A stretch of 64,000 nucleotides of DNA from JALEFZ01 sp039817415 (lineage in GTDB: Bacteria; Bacteroidota; Bacteroidia; J057). The notes beneath the pieces were generated by a model. The model did not search any database, was not told the origin of the DNA, and saw only the letters and a list, made by a program, of their open reading frames with translations. The stretch covers positions 34,462 through 98,461 of the forward strand of contig JBCBVV010000021.1 of NCBI GenBank assembly GCA_039817415.1, read 5' to 3'. Below are positions 9,331 to 16,827 of the stretch, piece after piece (positions within the stretch are counted from its first letter, which is position 1; each line of letters begins with the position of its first letter). Position numbers and translations under genes: made by a program.

Positions 9331-9982
9331 TTGCCCATAAGACAATATTCAGACCCATTTGCAAAGCCCTTTGGCGTACATCCTGCGGATCGTTGTGCAC
9401 ATTTACATCTTCCCAACCATCTCCTAAGTCACATTCGTAGGTGTAATAGCAAACCACCCGATTTTCATAAATCATAGCTAGCCCTTGTGGTGGTTTTTTG
9501 TCGTGCTCATGAACTTTGGGAAGACCCTTGGAGAAATCAAAGTGCTGATGGTAAATGTTATGGGTGAAGGGTAATTCAACCCATTCAAGGTCAGGAAATA
9601 CCTTTTTCATTTCTCGTCGGACATATTTATCCATGCCGTAGTTATCATCTATATGCAAAAAACCACCTGAAATCAGGTATAGCCTTAAGTTACGTGCTTC
9701 TGCATCTGTAAAGCTGACATTACCGTGGCCTGTCATGTAGACATATGGATATTGAAAAATCTGAGAACCACTGGCTTCGACCACATCCTCTTGGCTAGCA
9801 ATTTTCGTGGTAGAATTCTGATTGATAAAACGAATCAGATTGGGCAAAGAGCTTGGATTTGCATACCAATCTCCTCCACCCTCATATTTTAATTTGGCTA
9901 TCTTAAAGTGAAAAGGCTCACTTTGGGCAAAAACGGAGGCCGAAATGGCCCAGATCATTACAAATCCTACTAGATATCTCAT
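9320..9982 (-). CDS. DUF4159 domain exported protein
   Basis: 220 residues with a signal peptide (MRYLVGFVMIWAISASVFAQ). The rest is one DUF4159 domain: FKIAKLKYEGGGDWYANPSSLPNLIRF, YPYVYMTGHGNVSFTD, GGFLHIDDNYGMD, then VYEN-like Tyr/Cys-rich strands and a C-terminal DPQDVRQRALQMGLNIVLWAI helix. In many bacteria DUF4159 is fused or linked to gliding/MoxR-VWA gene sets, and the fold is glutamine-amidotransferase-like; here it is a lone exported copy. No enzymatic role is proven. Only 85 bp lie between its start and the divergent DUF2461 gene. Confidence 0.87.
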   Translation of the reverse strand: MRYLVGFVMIWAISASVFAQSEPFHFKIAKLKYEGGGDWYANPSSLPNLIRFINQNSTTKIASQEDVVEASGSQIFQYPYVYMTGHGNVSFTDAEARNLRLYLISGGFLHIDDNYGMDKYVRREMKKVFPDLEWVELPFTHNIYHQHFDFSKGLPKVHEHDKKPPQGLAMIYENRVVCYYTYECDLGDGWEDVNVHNDPQDVRQRALQMGLNIVLWAINH

Positions 9983-10067
9983 ATCTTAAAAACGAAATTT
10001 CACTTTAGGTGTTCTTATCTGATGGCGGCTTTCAATCAAATTGTGCAATCAAAACAGTAAAAACAAC

Positions 10068-10733
10068 ATGATCCATCCAAACACCTTTACCTTTCTCAAC
10101 GAATTAAAGGAACATAATGTAAAAGAGTGGTTCGATGAGAATAGAGGTCGATATCAGGAAGCTAGGAAAAATGTAATTGATGTAGTGGACGACATCATTG
10201 ATGGAATAATTGACTTTGACGATAGCCTACGAGGAATAGACCCCAAAAAGTGCCTATTCCGCATCAATCGGGATGTTCGTTTCTCTGCCAACAAAGACCC
10301 TTATAAGACGAATTTTGGTGCAAGTATCGCCAAAGGAGGAAAAAAGTCAGGCTATGCAGGCTATTACGTCAACATAGATCCTTCAGGATGCTTTGCAGGA
10401 GGTGGATTCTACATGCCGCCTTCCCCGGTATTAAAAAAAATCCGTGAATACATTGACCTGAATGGAGAGAGATTGGAGGAAATCATCCAAGAAGAGAAGT
10501 TCGTCAAAACCTTTAGAGACATTGATAGAGGACCAGAATTAAAAACTGCCCCAAAAGGATTTCCCAAGGATCATCCACATATCCATCTTTTGAGGAAGAA
10601 AAGCTTCACTGCTATCAATAGCTTTAGCTCCAAGGATTTCCAAAAGAAAAACATGGTAGACGAAGTTGTCGAAACTTTTGAAGCTTTGGCCCCCTTTGTT
10701 CACTTCCTGAATGACGCCATGGATAATTCCTAA
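10068..10733 (+). CDS. DUF2461 (TIGR02453) family protein
   Basis: 221-residue cytoplasmic protein with the complete family signature: TFTFLNELKEHNVKEWFDENRGRYQEAR at the start, CLFRINRDVRFSANKDPYKTNFGASIAKGG in the middle, YYVNIDPSGCFAGGGFYMP, and KTAPKGFPKDHPHIHLLRKKSF near the end. The reading begins at the ATG before IHPNTFTFL; a TTG nine codons upstream is in frame but adds nothing conserved. The family has no assigned function. A strong hairpin follows the stop. Confidence 0.88.
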   Translation: MIHPNTFTFLNELKEHNVKEWFDENRGRYQEARKNVIDVVDDIIDGIIDFDDSLRGIDPKKCLFRINRDVRFSANKDPYKTNFGASIAKGGKKSGYAGYYVNIDPSGCFAGGGFYMPPSPVLKKIREYIDLNGERLEEIIQEEKFVKTFRDIDRGPELKTAPKGFPKDHPHIHLLRKKSFTAINSFSSKDFQKKNMVDEVVETFEALAPFVHFLNDAMDNS

Positions 10734-10745
10734 AGAAGCATATGC

Positions 10746-10785
10746 TAATGGCCAGTGAATAGAAATCCATATCTGCTGGCCATTA
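10746..10785 (+). terminator. Perfect 10-bp hairpin after the DUF2461 gene
   Basis: TAATGGCCAG pairs perfectly with CTGGCCATTA across a 20-base loop, 13 bases after the DUF2461 stop. There is no long T-tract, only ACTGTTTC, so it may be a weak terminator or an mRNA-end stabiliser. Confidence 0.5.
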
Positions 10786-10831
10786 CTGTTTCAACTATAC
10801 AAAACACCCAATACCTAGCCCATCAACTCCT

Positions 10832-10993
10832 AGAGACTGTTTAGGTATATCATTTGTAGTTTACAGCTAGGACGTTAAGGTTCTGAGGCAGTATTTTTTT
10901 TGAGCTTTAGTGGGGCTAACGGGAGAAAAAAGTGCAAACTCAGGTTCTTGAAAGACAACTGTAAACAAGAGGAATAATTCTTAAACAGTCTCT
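10832..10993. repeat. MITE-like palindromic element, 162 bp, non-coding
   Basis: The ends are 12-bp perfect inverted repeats, AGAGACTGTTTA and TAAACAGTCTCT. About 14 bases inside there is a second inverted pair (GTTTACAG and CTGTAAAC), and deeper still the halves mirror each other loosely (AAGGTTCTGAG against CTCAGGTTCTT), so the element can fold as one long imperfect hairpin. It has no reading frame of note. The outside bases (CTA on the left, TTA on the right) fit loosely with a 3-bp target duplication of TNA type but are not identical. The GAGACTGTTTAA type of end is common among insertion sequences. I read this as a miniature inverted-repeat element or an IS remnant. Confidence 0.65.
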
Positions 10994-11184
10994 TAGTCAA
11001 AAACAGCTATTTTTCCTTCATCGCTCTTCCCCCAAGAGGAAAAAAGAAAGATTAAAATCTCCAGCTCTAAGGATAATATTGAGTTTACTAAGGGACTAAA
11101 ATACGTCTAAGTCATTCAAATACAATTCCTTACAAGTCAGATCTACTTAAAAAGCTATCTAGCTCTTTATATATTTTCCTATCA

Positions 11185-11215
11185 TTTGTATCCTTTTATA
11201 TGTGATCTATCTTAT
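11185..11215 (+). promoter_or_regulatory. Candidate Bacteroidota-type promoter
   Basis: A TTTG box, exactly 19 spacer bases, then TATCTTAT, an imperfect match to TAnnTTTG. It sits about 70 bases before the small exported membrane protein gene in a 290-bp AT-rich stretch that otherwise holds nothing I recognise. Confidence 0.4.
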
Positions 11216-11285
11216 TGGTATATCTAAACTTTGGAATTATATTGTGGTAGAACCCTTTCTATTAAAACTACATCAACTTAACAAC

Positions 11286-11726
11286 ATGAAAATCAAAGCT
11301 ACCCTCTTATTGATCTTCTCACTGTTGCTTTCTCTCTCTATGACTGCAGCTGGTGGCCCTGGTGGCAAGACTTCACTATTTTCTTTTGATGAGAAAGAAG
11401 CTGATGCAGCTGTTTCCCATTTGACTGAAATCGAGCAAATCGTTAAGGAAGAGAACCTTACCCTAGAGGAGCTTGAAGCCAACCACACTGAACTATTGGC
11501 AGAGCATACGCTTTTAGACAGCTCTATGCGTGGACCTATGGATGAGCTTCCTGGCAACATTCCTCCATTTGTTTGGGGATTCTGCTTGGGCTTGATCGGT
11601 GTATTGATCGTTTACCTGGTTACTGATGACAACCAGCAGACTCAGAAATCATTGCTGGGATGTCTGGTAGGTAGCCTTGTTGGTGGTCTTATTTATGGTG
11701 CTTCTGCCCTATTGACGGTACAGTAA
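11286..11726 (+). CDS. Small exported membrane protein with Gly-rich C-terminal helices
   Basis: 146 residues, not recognised as a named family. Residues 1-21 are a signal peptide (cleavage near MTAAG), followed by a GGPGG patch, an acidic helical linker rich in Glu (about 35-75), and two hydrophobic helices at the end: one with FVWGFCLGLIGVLIVYLVT and one with LLGCLVGSLVGGLIYGASALL, the second having a glycine-zipper spacing. The layout (signal peptide, charged linker, short Gly-rich membrane tail) is shared with two other small proteins in the window near 18.6 and 19.2 kb. An upstream in-frame ATG exists but adds only non-conserved hydrophobic residues. A terminator follows at once, so it is its own unit. 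Confidence 0.75.
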   Translation: MKIKATLLLIFSLLLSLSMTAAGGPGGKTSLFSFDEKEADAAVSHLTEIEQIVKEENLTLEELEANHTELLAEHTLLDSSMRGPMDELPGNIPPFVWGFCLGLIGVLIVYLVTDDNQQTQKSLLGCLVGSLVGGLIYGASALLTVQ

Positions 11727-11746
11727 GAAATAATTCAAAACGAATG

Positions 11747-11773
11747 AAGAGGTGGTTTCGATCACCTCTTTTT
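11747..11773 (+). terminator. Rho-independent terminator
   Basis: AAGAGGTG and CACCTCTT form an 8-bp stem over an 8-base loop, with a short T-tract. It ends the small membrane protein unit and argues that the next gene starts at the ATG at 11786, not at the in-frame ATG at 11744 just before the stem. Confidence 0.75.
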
Positions 11774-11785
11774 ATTTACCTCCCT

Positions 11786-12529
11786 ATGAAAGGCAAATTT
11801 CTCCCAATCTACCTCTTGTTAGCTACCCTTTGGTTATTGGGATATGGTCAACTATCGGCCCAGTATTATCATCGACTGGAAGCCGACTTCACCATCAAAG
11901 AAAACATCAACGACTCTACCTCCAGTTTGGTCATTGGCAAAGCCTTCTATGATACCTACAATCAAAAGCTAGTTTACGACCTAAGTTTTCCAGCGAAAGA
12001 AGTCTGGGTGTTTCAGGATAGTTTACTCTACAAGGAATCTGCAGATACTTCTAGCATGAGATGGAGCGATCCCTCAGCTGTCATTTGGTCGATCTACCAC
12101 CTTAGCCTTACCAACCAACTTGCAAATTTTGGTCTGTCAGATTCCCTTTTCGAAATATCAAATGTAGAAAAGGAAGAAGATATGGTCATCACGACCTATA
12201 GTCCGCTCACTCCCTTTGATAAATTCATGGGTCCTATCATGCTCGCCAAGAAGGGAAAACTGTTAGATGGAATAGTCTTCGTAGACCCTCAGGGCAGATT
12301 GGTCTCCAAACAATTCTACAGAAAATACAATACGATGGGAGGCCTCCCTTTCCCTGGCAAAATGATCCAAATTACTTACCCAGAGGGTACAGCCAGATAT
12401 CGTATCACTGAATTTGAAAATGTTCAATTCAATCAAGCCGATCATGAAAATTGGTACAATTATCCTATGCCTGATCCTCTTGATTGGAGCAGGGAGAATG
12501 GCCCCATTGCTGGCGCAAAGCCAAAGTGA
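11786..12529 (+). CDS. Exported LolA-like / outer-membrane-associated protein (hypothetical)
   Basis: 247 residues with a signal peptide (MKGKFLPIYLLLATLWLLGYGQLSAQ). The mature part is beta-rich and reads like LolA/LolB-type lipoprotein-sorting folds or DUF-type outer-membrane-associated proteins: YHRLEADFTIKENINDSTSSLVIGKAFYD, KLVYDLSFPAKEVWVFQDSLLY, then a late RLVSKQFYRKYNTMGGLPFPGKMIQITYPEGT segment, where a LolA protein would estimate lipid-binding strands. I cannot confirm the family by eye. The last 86 bases also encode the start of the YidD-domain gene in another frame, so the two are very probably translated together. Confidence 0.6.
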   Translation: MKGKFLPIYLLLATLWLLGYGQLSAQYYHRLEADFTIKENINDSTSSLVIGKAFYDTYNQKLVYDLSFPAKEVWVFQDSLLYKESADTSSMRWSDPSAVIWSIYHLSLTNQLANFGLSDSLFEISNVEKEEDMVITTYSPLTPFDKFMGPIMLAKKGKLLDGIVFVDPQGRLVSKQFYRKYNTMGGLPFPGKMIQITYPEGTARYRITEFENVQFNQADHENWYNYPMPDPLDWSRENGPIAGAKPK

Positions 12530-12848
12530 AATGCAAGAAATGGCCAAGCTATTCCCACTTAAAGAGCAGAAAAAAACCAAGTGGGCCGTAGCCAAAAACA
12601 ACTCAAACGAAATTGAATGGGTCTTTTCAACAGGATTCCTCGCCTATAAATCCTTTGTATCCTCTCAGGATGGCACACATTGTACTTTTCATCCCAGTTG
12701 CTCTGTATATGCCCTAGAATCTATCAAAAAGAACGGAGCGATTATAGGTGCCATGGATACGTTCGATAGGCTGGTACGATGTAATGGACTAAGCCCTGAG
12801 TGGTACCCATTCGACAGAAAAAAGAAGCTCCTCATCGACAAACCTTAA
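12444..12848 (+). CDS. Exported YidD-domain protein
   Basis: 134 residues. The C-terminal 85 carry the YidD (PF01809) signature: LAYKSFVSSQDGTHCTFHPSCSVYALESIKKNG, then a DTFDRLVRCNG segment with the conserved Cys residues. YidD normally is an ~85-residue inner-membrane-associated helper of YidC insertion. This one instead starts with a hydrophobic signal peptide (MKIGTIILCLILLIGAG, then APLLAQ) and a 35-residue spacer, so the domain would be outside the cytoplasm or anchored. The ATG used lies 86 bases inside the previous gene; an earlier ATG 30 bases upstream is possible. I use no gene symbol because the usual yidD lies near rnpA/yidC, which are not here. Confidence 0.75.
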   Translation: MKIGTIILCLILLIGAGRMAPLLAQSQSEMQEMAKLFPLKEQKKTKWAVAKNNSNEIEWVFSTGFLAYKSFVSSQDGTHCTFHPSCSVYALESIKKNGAIIGAMDTFDRLVRCNGLSPEWYPFDRKKKLLIDKP

Positions 12849-12870
12849 CTTCTTTCTTCCCCCCTTTGCT

Positions 12871-13707
12871 ATGAAATGTTTATGTGCTTTCCTATTTCTT
12901 CTTAGCTGTTCCTGTACCATCTGGGCACAGCAGAAGGAAAATATCTACGATGAGGATCACTCTATTAGATTTGCGGGTCATCTCTTTCAACGAAAGGATT
13001 TTGCCATGGCAGCAGGAGAGTACGAGCATGTGCTATTTTTCCAGCCTAAGGATAGTTTCTTCCACCATCGTTTGTTGATCTCGTATCTAAAATCTTCTCA
13101 GTTCAATACTGGCATAAAGCGTGGAAACGAATTGTATCCCTCCCTTACTAGCATGCCCCCGGATATTGCCTTCACCCTAGGCAAGACTTATCTCATGGCA
13201 GAGCGTTATGAGGCGTTGACATACTTATTTCTTGGGGAGAAAAGTAGCCTAAAGCCTTCAGATAAAGCTTATCTCAGCATAGGCAATAACCTAATCAATC
13301 GAAATTGGGAAGAGGCCCAGAGCATATTTTCCCAACAAGACCCCAAGAGTAAAATCGCAGAGCTATATCGCCCTATCGTTCAAAGAACTGAATCCGTGGC
13401 CTACAAAAAAGCTTGGGTTGGAGGAGTTCTATCCGCCATCATCCCTGGCACAGGCAAGATATACGCCAAGCAATGGAAGGATGGCGTCATTGGTCTCTTG
13501 TTTGTAGGATCTCTCGCCTTTAGTACCTACAGACAGTTTAATCGAGGTGGAACAGATAATTGGCTAACCTTTGTCTATGGTGGATTGACCCTAGGCTTTT
13601 ATGCGGGAAATGTTTTCGGATCGTGGAAGGCAGTTAAGCGATACAATCAAAGGATTGACAATGAAATTATCCAGCAAACAAAAGCTCGTATTTATTCTCG
13701 CCTTTAG
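12871..13707 (+). CDS. TPR-like exported protein with membrane tail (DUF5683-like)
   Basis: 278 residues: signal peptide (1-19, ending IWAQ), helical repeats of TPR type (about 30-165: DHSIRFAGHLFQRKDFAMAAGEYEHVLFFQPKD and following), and a C-terminal membrane segment that opens with SAIIPGTGKIYAKQWKDG, followed by hydrophobic stretches. This PGxGxxYAxxxKDG motif also begins the tail of the next gene and of several Bacteroidota membrane proteins. It follows the YidD gene after 22 bases and overlaps the following gene by 47 bases, so it belongs to the same unit. Function unknown; membrane-tethered repeat scaffold is an inference. Confidence 0.7.
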   Translation: MKCLCAFLFLLSCSCTIWAQQKENIYDEDHSIRFAGHLFQRKDFAMAAGEYEHVLFFQPKDSFFHHRLLISYLKSSQFNTGIKRGNELYPSLTSMPPDIAFTLGKTYLMAERYEALTYLFLGEKSSLKPSDKAYLSIGNNLINRNWEEAQSIFSQQDPKSKIAELYRPIVQRTESVAYKKAWVGGVLSAIIPGTGKIYAKQWKDGVIGLLFVGSLAFSTYRQFNRGGTDNWLTFVYGGLTLGFYAGNVFGSWKAVKRYNQRIDNEIIQQTKARIYSRL

Positions 13708-14518
13708 CCTATTGGGATTAAGGGCTTGGAGCCAGTCATTGCAGGAAAGCTTTGAACTGGCTGCACATTATGTACAAATCAGTCAATTTGAATTAGCTGC
13801 TGAGACCTACGAAAGAATCCTATTTTTCGATCAAAATAACACCTATCGATCCAGATGTTTTGATCAACTGGCTGGCTGCTACATTGCATTAGGCGAATGG
13901 GAAAAAGCATTAACTCAGCTGAATTTTGCCTATTACCAACAGACCACGCAAAAAGGAAGAAATCAAATTCAATTCCGTCTCATAGTTACCTATCTCCTAA
14001 GTGGAAAACCTCAATCAGCTAAAGAGGAAATCCTCATTCTGGAGGATGACCTTTCTGAAGAAGAAACCGATAGATTCCATTATTACGCTGGCATTACTTA
14101 TTTCTCACTTGAGGACTTTGCCAATTCCAAAGCCCATTTCGAAGCCTACCTTGGAGAAGAATCAACCCCCTTAAGAGATGAGTTAGACAATATTTTTCTG
14201 AGAAATGAGAAAGTATCCCGTATCAATCCTAAAAGAGCCCGCCGCATGAGTCAGTTCCTTCCAGGCTTGGGACAGGCTTATGCAGGAAATGCAAAAGATG
14301 CGATCAATAGTCTCTTACTGACGGGTGGTTTGTTGACACTTACTGTTTATGTCGGCATAAACGTCAGTATTTTCGACGCGATACTGGCTGTCTGGCCTTG
14401 GTTTTACCGATATTATCAAGGTGGGTACAAGCGTTCAGAGCTCATGGCCTTTAACAAAAAAGAAAGAAAAAGAGCAGAAATTTATCAGGAGCTCCTACAG
14501 CTATTGGCGCGCAGATAA
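13661..14518 (+). CDS. TPR-like exported protein with membrane tail (relative of the preceding gene)
   Basis: 285 residues. The ATG lies 47 bases inside the preceding gene and opens a good signal peptide (MKLSSKQKLVFILAFSLLGLRAWSQ). TPR-type repeats fill about 30-185 (AHYVQISQFELAAETYERILFFDQNN, CYIALGEWEKALTQLNFAYYQQ, YYAGITYFSLEDFANSKAHFEAYL), followed by a membrane tail starting RRMSQFLPGLGQAYAGNAKDA and ending in a basic KKERKRAEIYQEL helix. The shared plan with the previous protein (export signal, repeats, PGxGxxYA membrane tail) suggests old duplication within one operon. No specific function can be assigned. Confidence 0.72.
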   Translation: MKLSSKQKLVFILAFSLLGLRAWSQSLQESFELAAHYVQISQFELAAETYERILFFDQNNTYRSRCFDQLAGCYIALGEWEKALTQLNFAYYQQTTQKGRNQIQFRLIVTYLLSGKPQSAKEEILILEDDLSEEETDRFHYYAGITYFSLEDFANSKAHFEAYLGEESTPLRDELDNIFLRNEKVSRINPKRARRMSQFLPGLGQAYAGNAKDAINSLLLTGGLLTLTVYVGINVSIFDAILAVWPWFYRYYQGGYKRSELMAFNKKERKRAEIYQELLQLLARR

Positions 14519-14596
14519 GCGCTGAGCCGCCCTCCAATGGATTGCTTTCCAGTCTTATGGGTACTATTTTAAACGAATTCAAAATATCTAATCTAT

Positions 14597-16414
14597 ATGA
14601 AATATACTGTAGCGATGGCCACACTCTTAAGTGCCATGTGGATGCAGATTGCAGCTCATACCTATACGTACACCTTAACGTGGCTTGAGCCTCATACCAA
14701 GACCTTTGTTATTGATGTAAAAGCAAATGCGGACGAAGGAGCGTATACAGATTTTGCCATTCCGGCTTGGAGACCAGGTCGATATTACCTGCAAGATTAC
14801 TCCGCCGCTGTTTCAAACTTCAGCGCAAAAAGCGGAGCAAAAACCCAACTCAATTGGAGGAAAATCAACAAAGATACCTGGAGAGTATTTCATGGAGACC
14901 AAGAAGTAGATGACATAACCATTTCCTATCACTACTTCGCCAATAACCAGGACGCAGGCTCTAGCTATTTGTCAATAGATCAGGTGTACTTTAATCCCGT
15001 AAATTTATTCATGTACAAGCCAGGCCAACTAGATGGCGATGTAGAATTGAACATTCCAAATCTGGACCTAAACTGGAAAAGAGCTACAGCTTTGACTCAA
15101 ACGGATAACCAAAGGGTATTCACTGCGAAGTCCTTTCACGAATTTGCGGATAGTCCAACGGTGTTTTCCTCTAAAATGAAGCAGTTGAGCTTTGAAGATC
15201 AAGGAACCACAATTTACATACACGTTCAGGGGAATTATCAGGGAGATGAAGCAGCAGACCAAGGTCTTATCGAATTACTACAAACCATCTGTGCTGAACA
15301 AGCTGCCATTTTTGGGGGATATCCGATGAAAGAATTCCACTTTATCTATCGACTCCTACCCTATAATATCAGCCATGGGGTAGAGCATATGTACTCTACC
15401 TCTATCGCCTATCCAGAGTTAGCCACACGAAATAAAGTCGCCCTGGTAAGTAAGTTCAAAGGAACCTCCACTCATGAGTTTTGGCACGTTTGGAATGTGA
15501 AACGCATTCGACCTGAAGCCATGTGGCCATATGATTACAGCCAACCTCAGTATACTTCCTTGCACTGGTTTACAGAAGGGGTTACCAGCTATTATACTTC
15601 CCTCACCCTGATACGGACCCAATATTACGATCAGGATCAGTTCTTACGGATTCTTTCTAGAGACATTCAAAGCCTTGAGAACAACTATGCTACTAAAGTA
15701 GTCTCTCCATCTCAAATGAGCTTTGACAGTTGGTTGAGCAGATCGCCTTATGGCATGGCCCACACCAACGTATCCTACTATTCGGCGGGTTCTCGCCTGG
15801 GCCTTATCCTTGATTTGAGGATCCGAGCACAGACCAAAGGAGAAAAATCACTTGATGATGTTTTCCGCTACTTGTATAAAACCTATTACGCCCAGGATAA
15901 GGGGGTACCAGAGGATGGTGTGCAAGATGCGATCGAAAGCATTACAGGGGAATCATGGAAGGATTTTTTTGATAAGCATGTTCATGGCACCGAATCTTTG
16001 GACTATAAAAAAATCCTGAAGCCTTTTGGCTTGGAGCTTACCATTGCTGAGACGGAAGAACCAGGCACGAGAGGCATTGGAATCATTTCTGCTGAAAACA
16101 CCTCTCAAGGGCTTTACATCAAGCGACTCCATAGATCGGGAGATGCATTTCTGGATGGATTAGCAGAGGGGAATCTGATTCTGGAAATCGACGGCCAGTC
16201 GTTTGGCCGAATTGATTTCGACGACTATCTCAACCAAAACAAAGGGAAAAATATTGAGCTACAAGTTTTCGCCGATGGAGAAATTCGCACGGTGAACATT
16301 GCTTATAATGGACGATTTGTTCCATCTACTTACGAACTAAAACGCGTAAAAAAGCCTTCCAAAAAGCAGGAGAGCTTGTTTTTAGACTGGGTGTCCTCTA
16401 AGGTGAAGTCCTGA
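14597..16414 (+). CDS. M61 family peptidase with PDZ domain
   Basis: 605 residues with a signal peptide (1-20). The N-terminal beta domain (HTYTYTLTWLEPHTKTFVIDVKA, DFAIPAWRPGRYYLQDY) and catalytic core match glycyl-aminopeptidase-like M61 proteases. Zinc ligands are seen in THEFWHVWN (about residues 291-299) and in the downstream WFTEGVTSYY (about 323-332), the Glu of which completes the gluzincin site. A PDZ domain covers about 488-570 (GLYIKRLHRSGDAFLDGLAEGNLILEIDG). It likely acts in the periplasm on peptides with small N-terminal residues. It has its own 80-bp upstream gap and is not part of the preceding overlap-packed unit. Confidence 0.92.
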   Translation: MKYTVAMATLLSAMWMQIAAHTYTYTLTWLEPHTKTFVIDVKANADEGAYTDFAIPAWRPGRYYLQDYSAAVSNFSAKSGAKTQLNWRKINKDTWRVFHGDQEVDDITISYHYFANNQDAGSSYLSIDQVYFNPVNLFMYKPGQLDGDVELNIPNLDLNWKRATALTQTDNQRVFTAKSFHEFADSPTVFSSKMKQLSFEDQGTTIYIHVQGNYQGDEAADQGLIELLQTICAEQAAIFGGYPMKEFHFIYRLLPYNISHGVEHMYSTSIAYPELATRNKVALVSKFKGTSTHEFWHVWNVKRIRPEAMWPYDYSQPQYTSLHWFTEGVTSYYTSLTLIRTQYYDQDQFLRILSRDIQSLENNYATKVVSPSQMSFDSWLSRSPYGMAHTNVSYYSAGSRLGLILDLRIRAQTKGEKSLDDVFRYLYKTYYAQDKGVPEDGVQDAIESITGESWKDFFDKHVHGTESLDYKKILKPFGLELTIAETEEPGTRGIGIISAENTSQGLYIKRLHRSGDAFLDGLAEGNLILEIDGQSFGRIDFDDYLNQNKGKNIELQVFADGEIRTVNIAYNGRFVPSTYELKRVKKPSKKQESLFLDWVSSKVKS

Positions 16415-16540
16415 AAGAACCTTGATGAAGCCATGTGTTTAAAATATTTTAATGTCTTCATACGACAATAAGACAGATGACATTTTCAACCCTTTGGGAC
16501 AAATGGAGTCTTTAAGTCAAACAAAAAATATTTACGCAAT

Positions 16541-16735
16541 ATGTTCAGCTTTATAGGAGGTATCATCGGATTCATCTGGTTAATCATCACCCTAGGTGTA
16601 CTATACAACATTTGGGTGGAGAGCAAGTTGGAAACAAGCTCCAAACTTTTGTGGACAATAGGAATTTTCATCCTTCCCTTTCTAGGCCCGCTGGGCTGGA
16701 TCTTGTTTGGAGAGCGTACAGGCAACATGGCCTGA
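16541..16735 (+). CDS. Small PLDc_N-type membrane protein
   Basis: 64 residues with two hydrophobic helices (FIGGIIGFIWLIITLGVLYNIW and LLWTIGIFILPFLGPLGWILFG). The second half, SSKLLWTIGIFILPFLGPLGWILFGER, matches the PLDc_N (phospholipase D nuclease N-terminal) segment that precedes cardiolipin-synthase catalytic domains; as a stand-alone small protein it is common in Bacteroidota. It probably sits in the inner membrane; no role is established. Terminator follows 34 bases on. Confidence 0.8.
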   Translation: MFSFIGGIIGFIWLIITLGVLYNIWVESKLETSSKLLWTIGIFILPFLGPLGWILFGERTGNMA

Positions 16736-16768
16736 TATAAATTAGAGTAGATTAGATTGATGTATAAA

Positions 16769-16806
16769 TAAAGGCCCTTGACGTTTTATCAGGGCCTTTT
16801 CCTTAT
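16769..16806. terminator. Bidirectional terminator between convergent genes
   Basis: AAGGCCCT and AGGGCCTT form a perfect stem with a 12-base loop, flanked by A-rich and T-rich sequence, between the small PLDc_N gene and the convergent SGNH lipoprotein gene, so it can serve both. Confidence 0.75.
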
Positions 16807-16827
16807 TTTTTACCTATTGCTGGCTTA

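Noticed and set aside
16486..16728. 80-codon minus-strand frame over the PLDc_N gene
   Set aside because: The plus-strand frame has two clean membrane helices with a known domain pattern and a terminator in the right place; the minus frame has neither.
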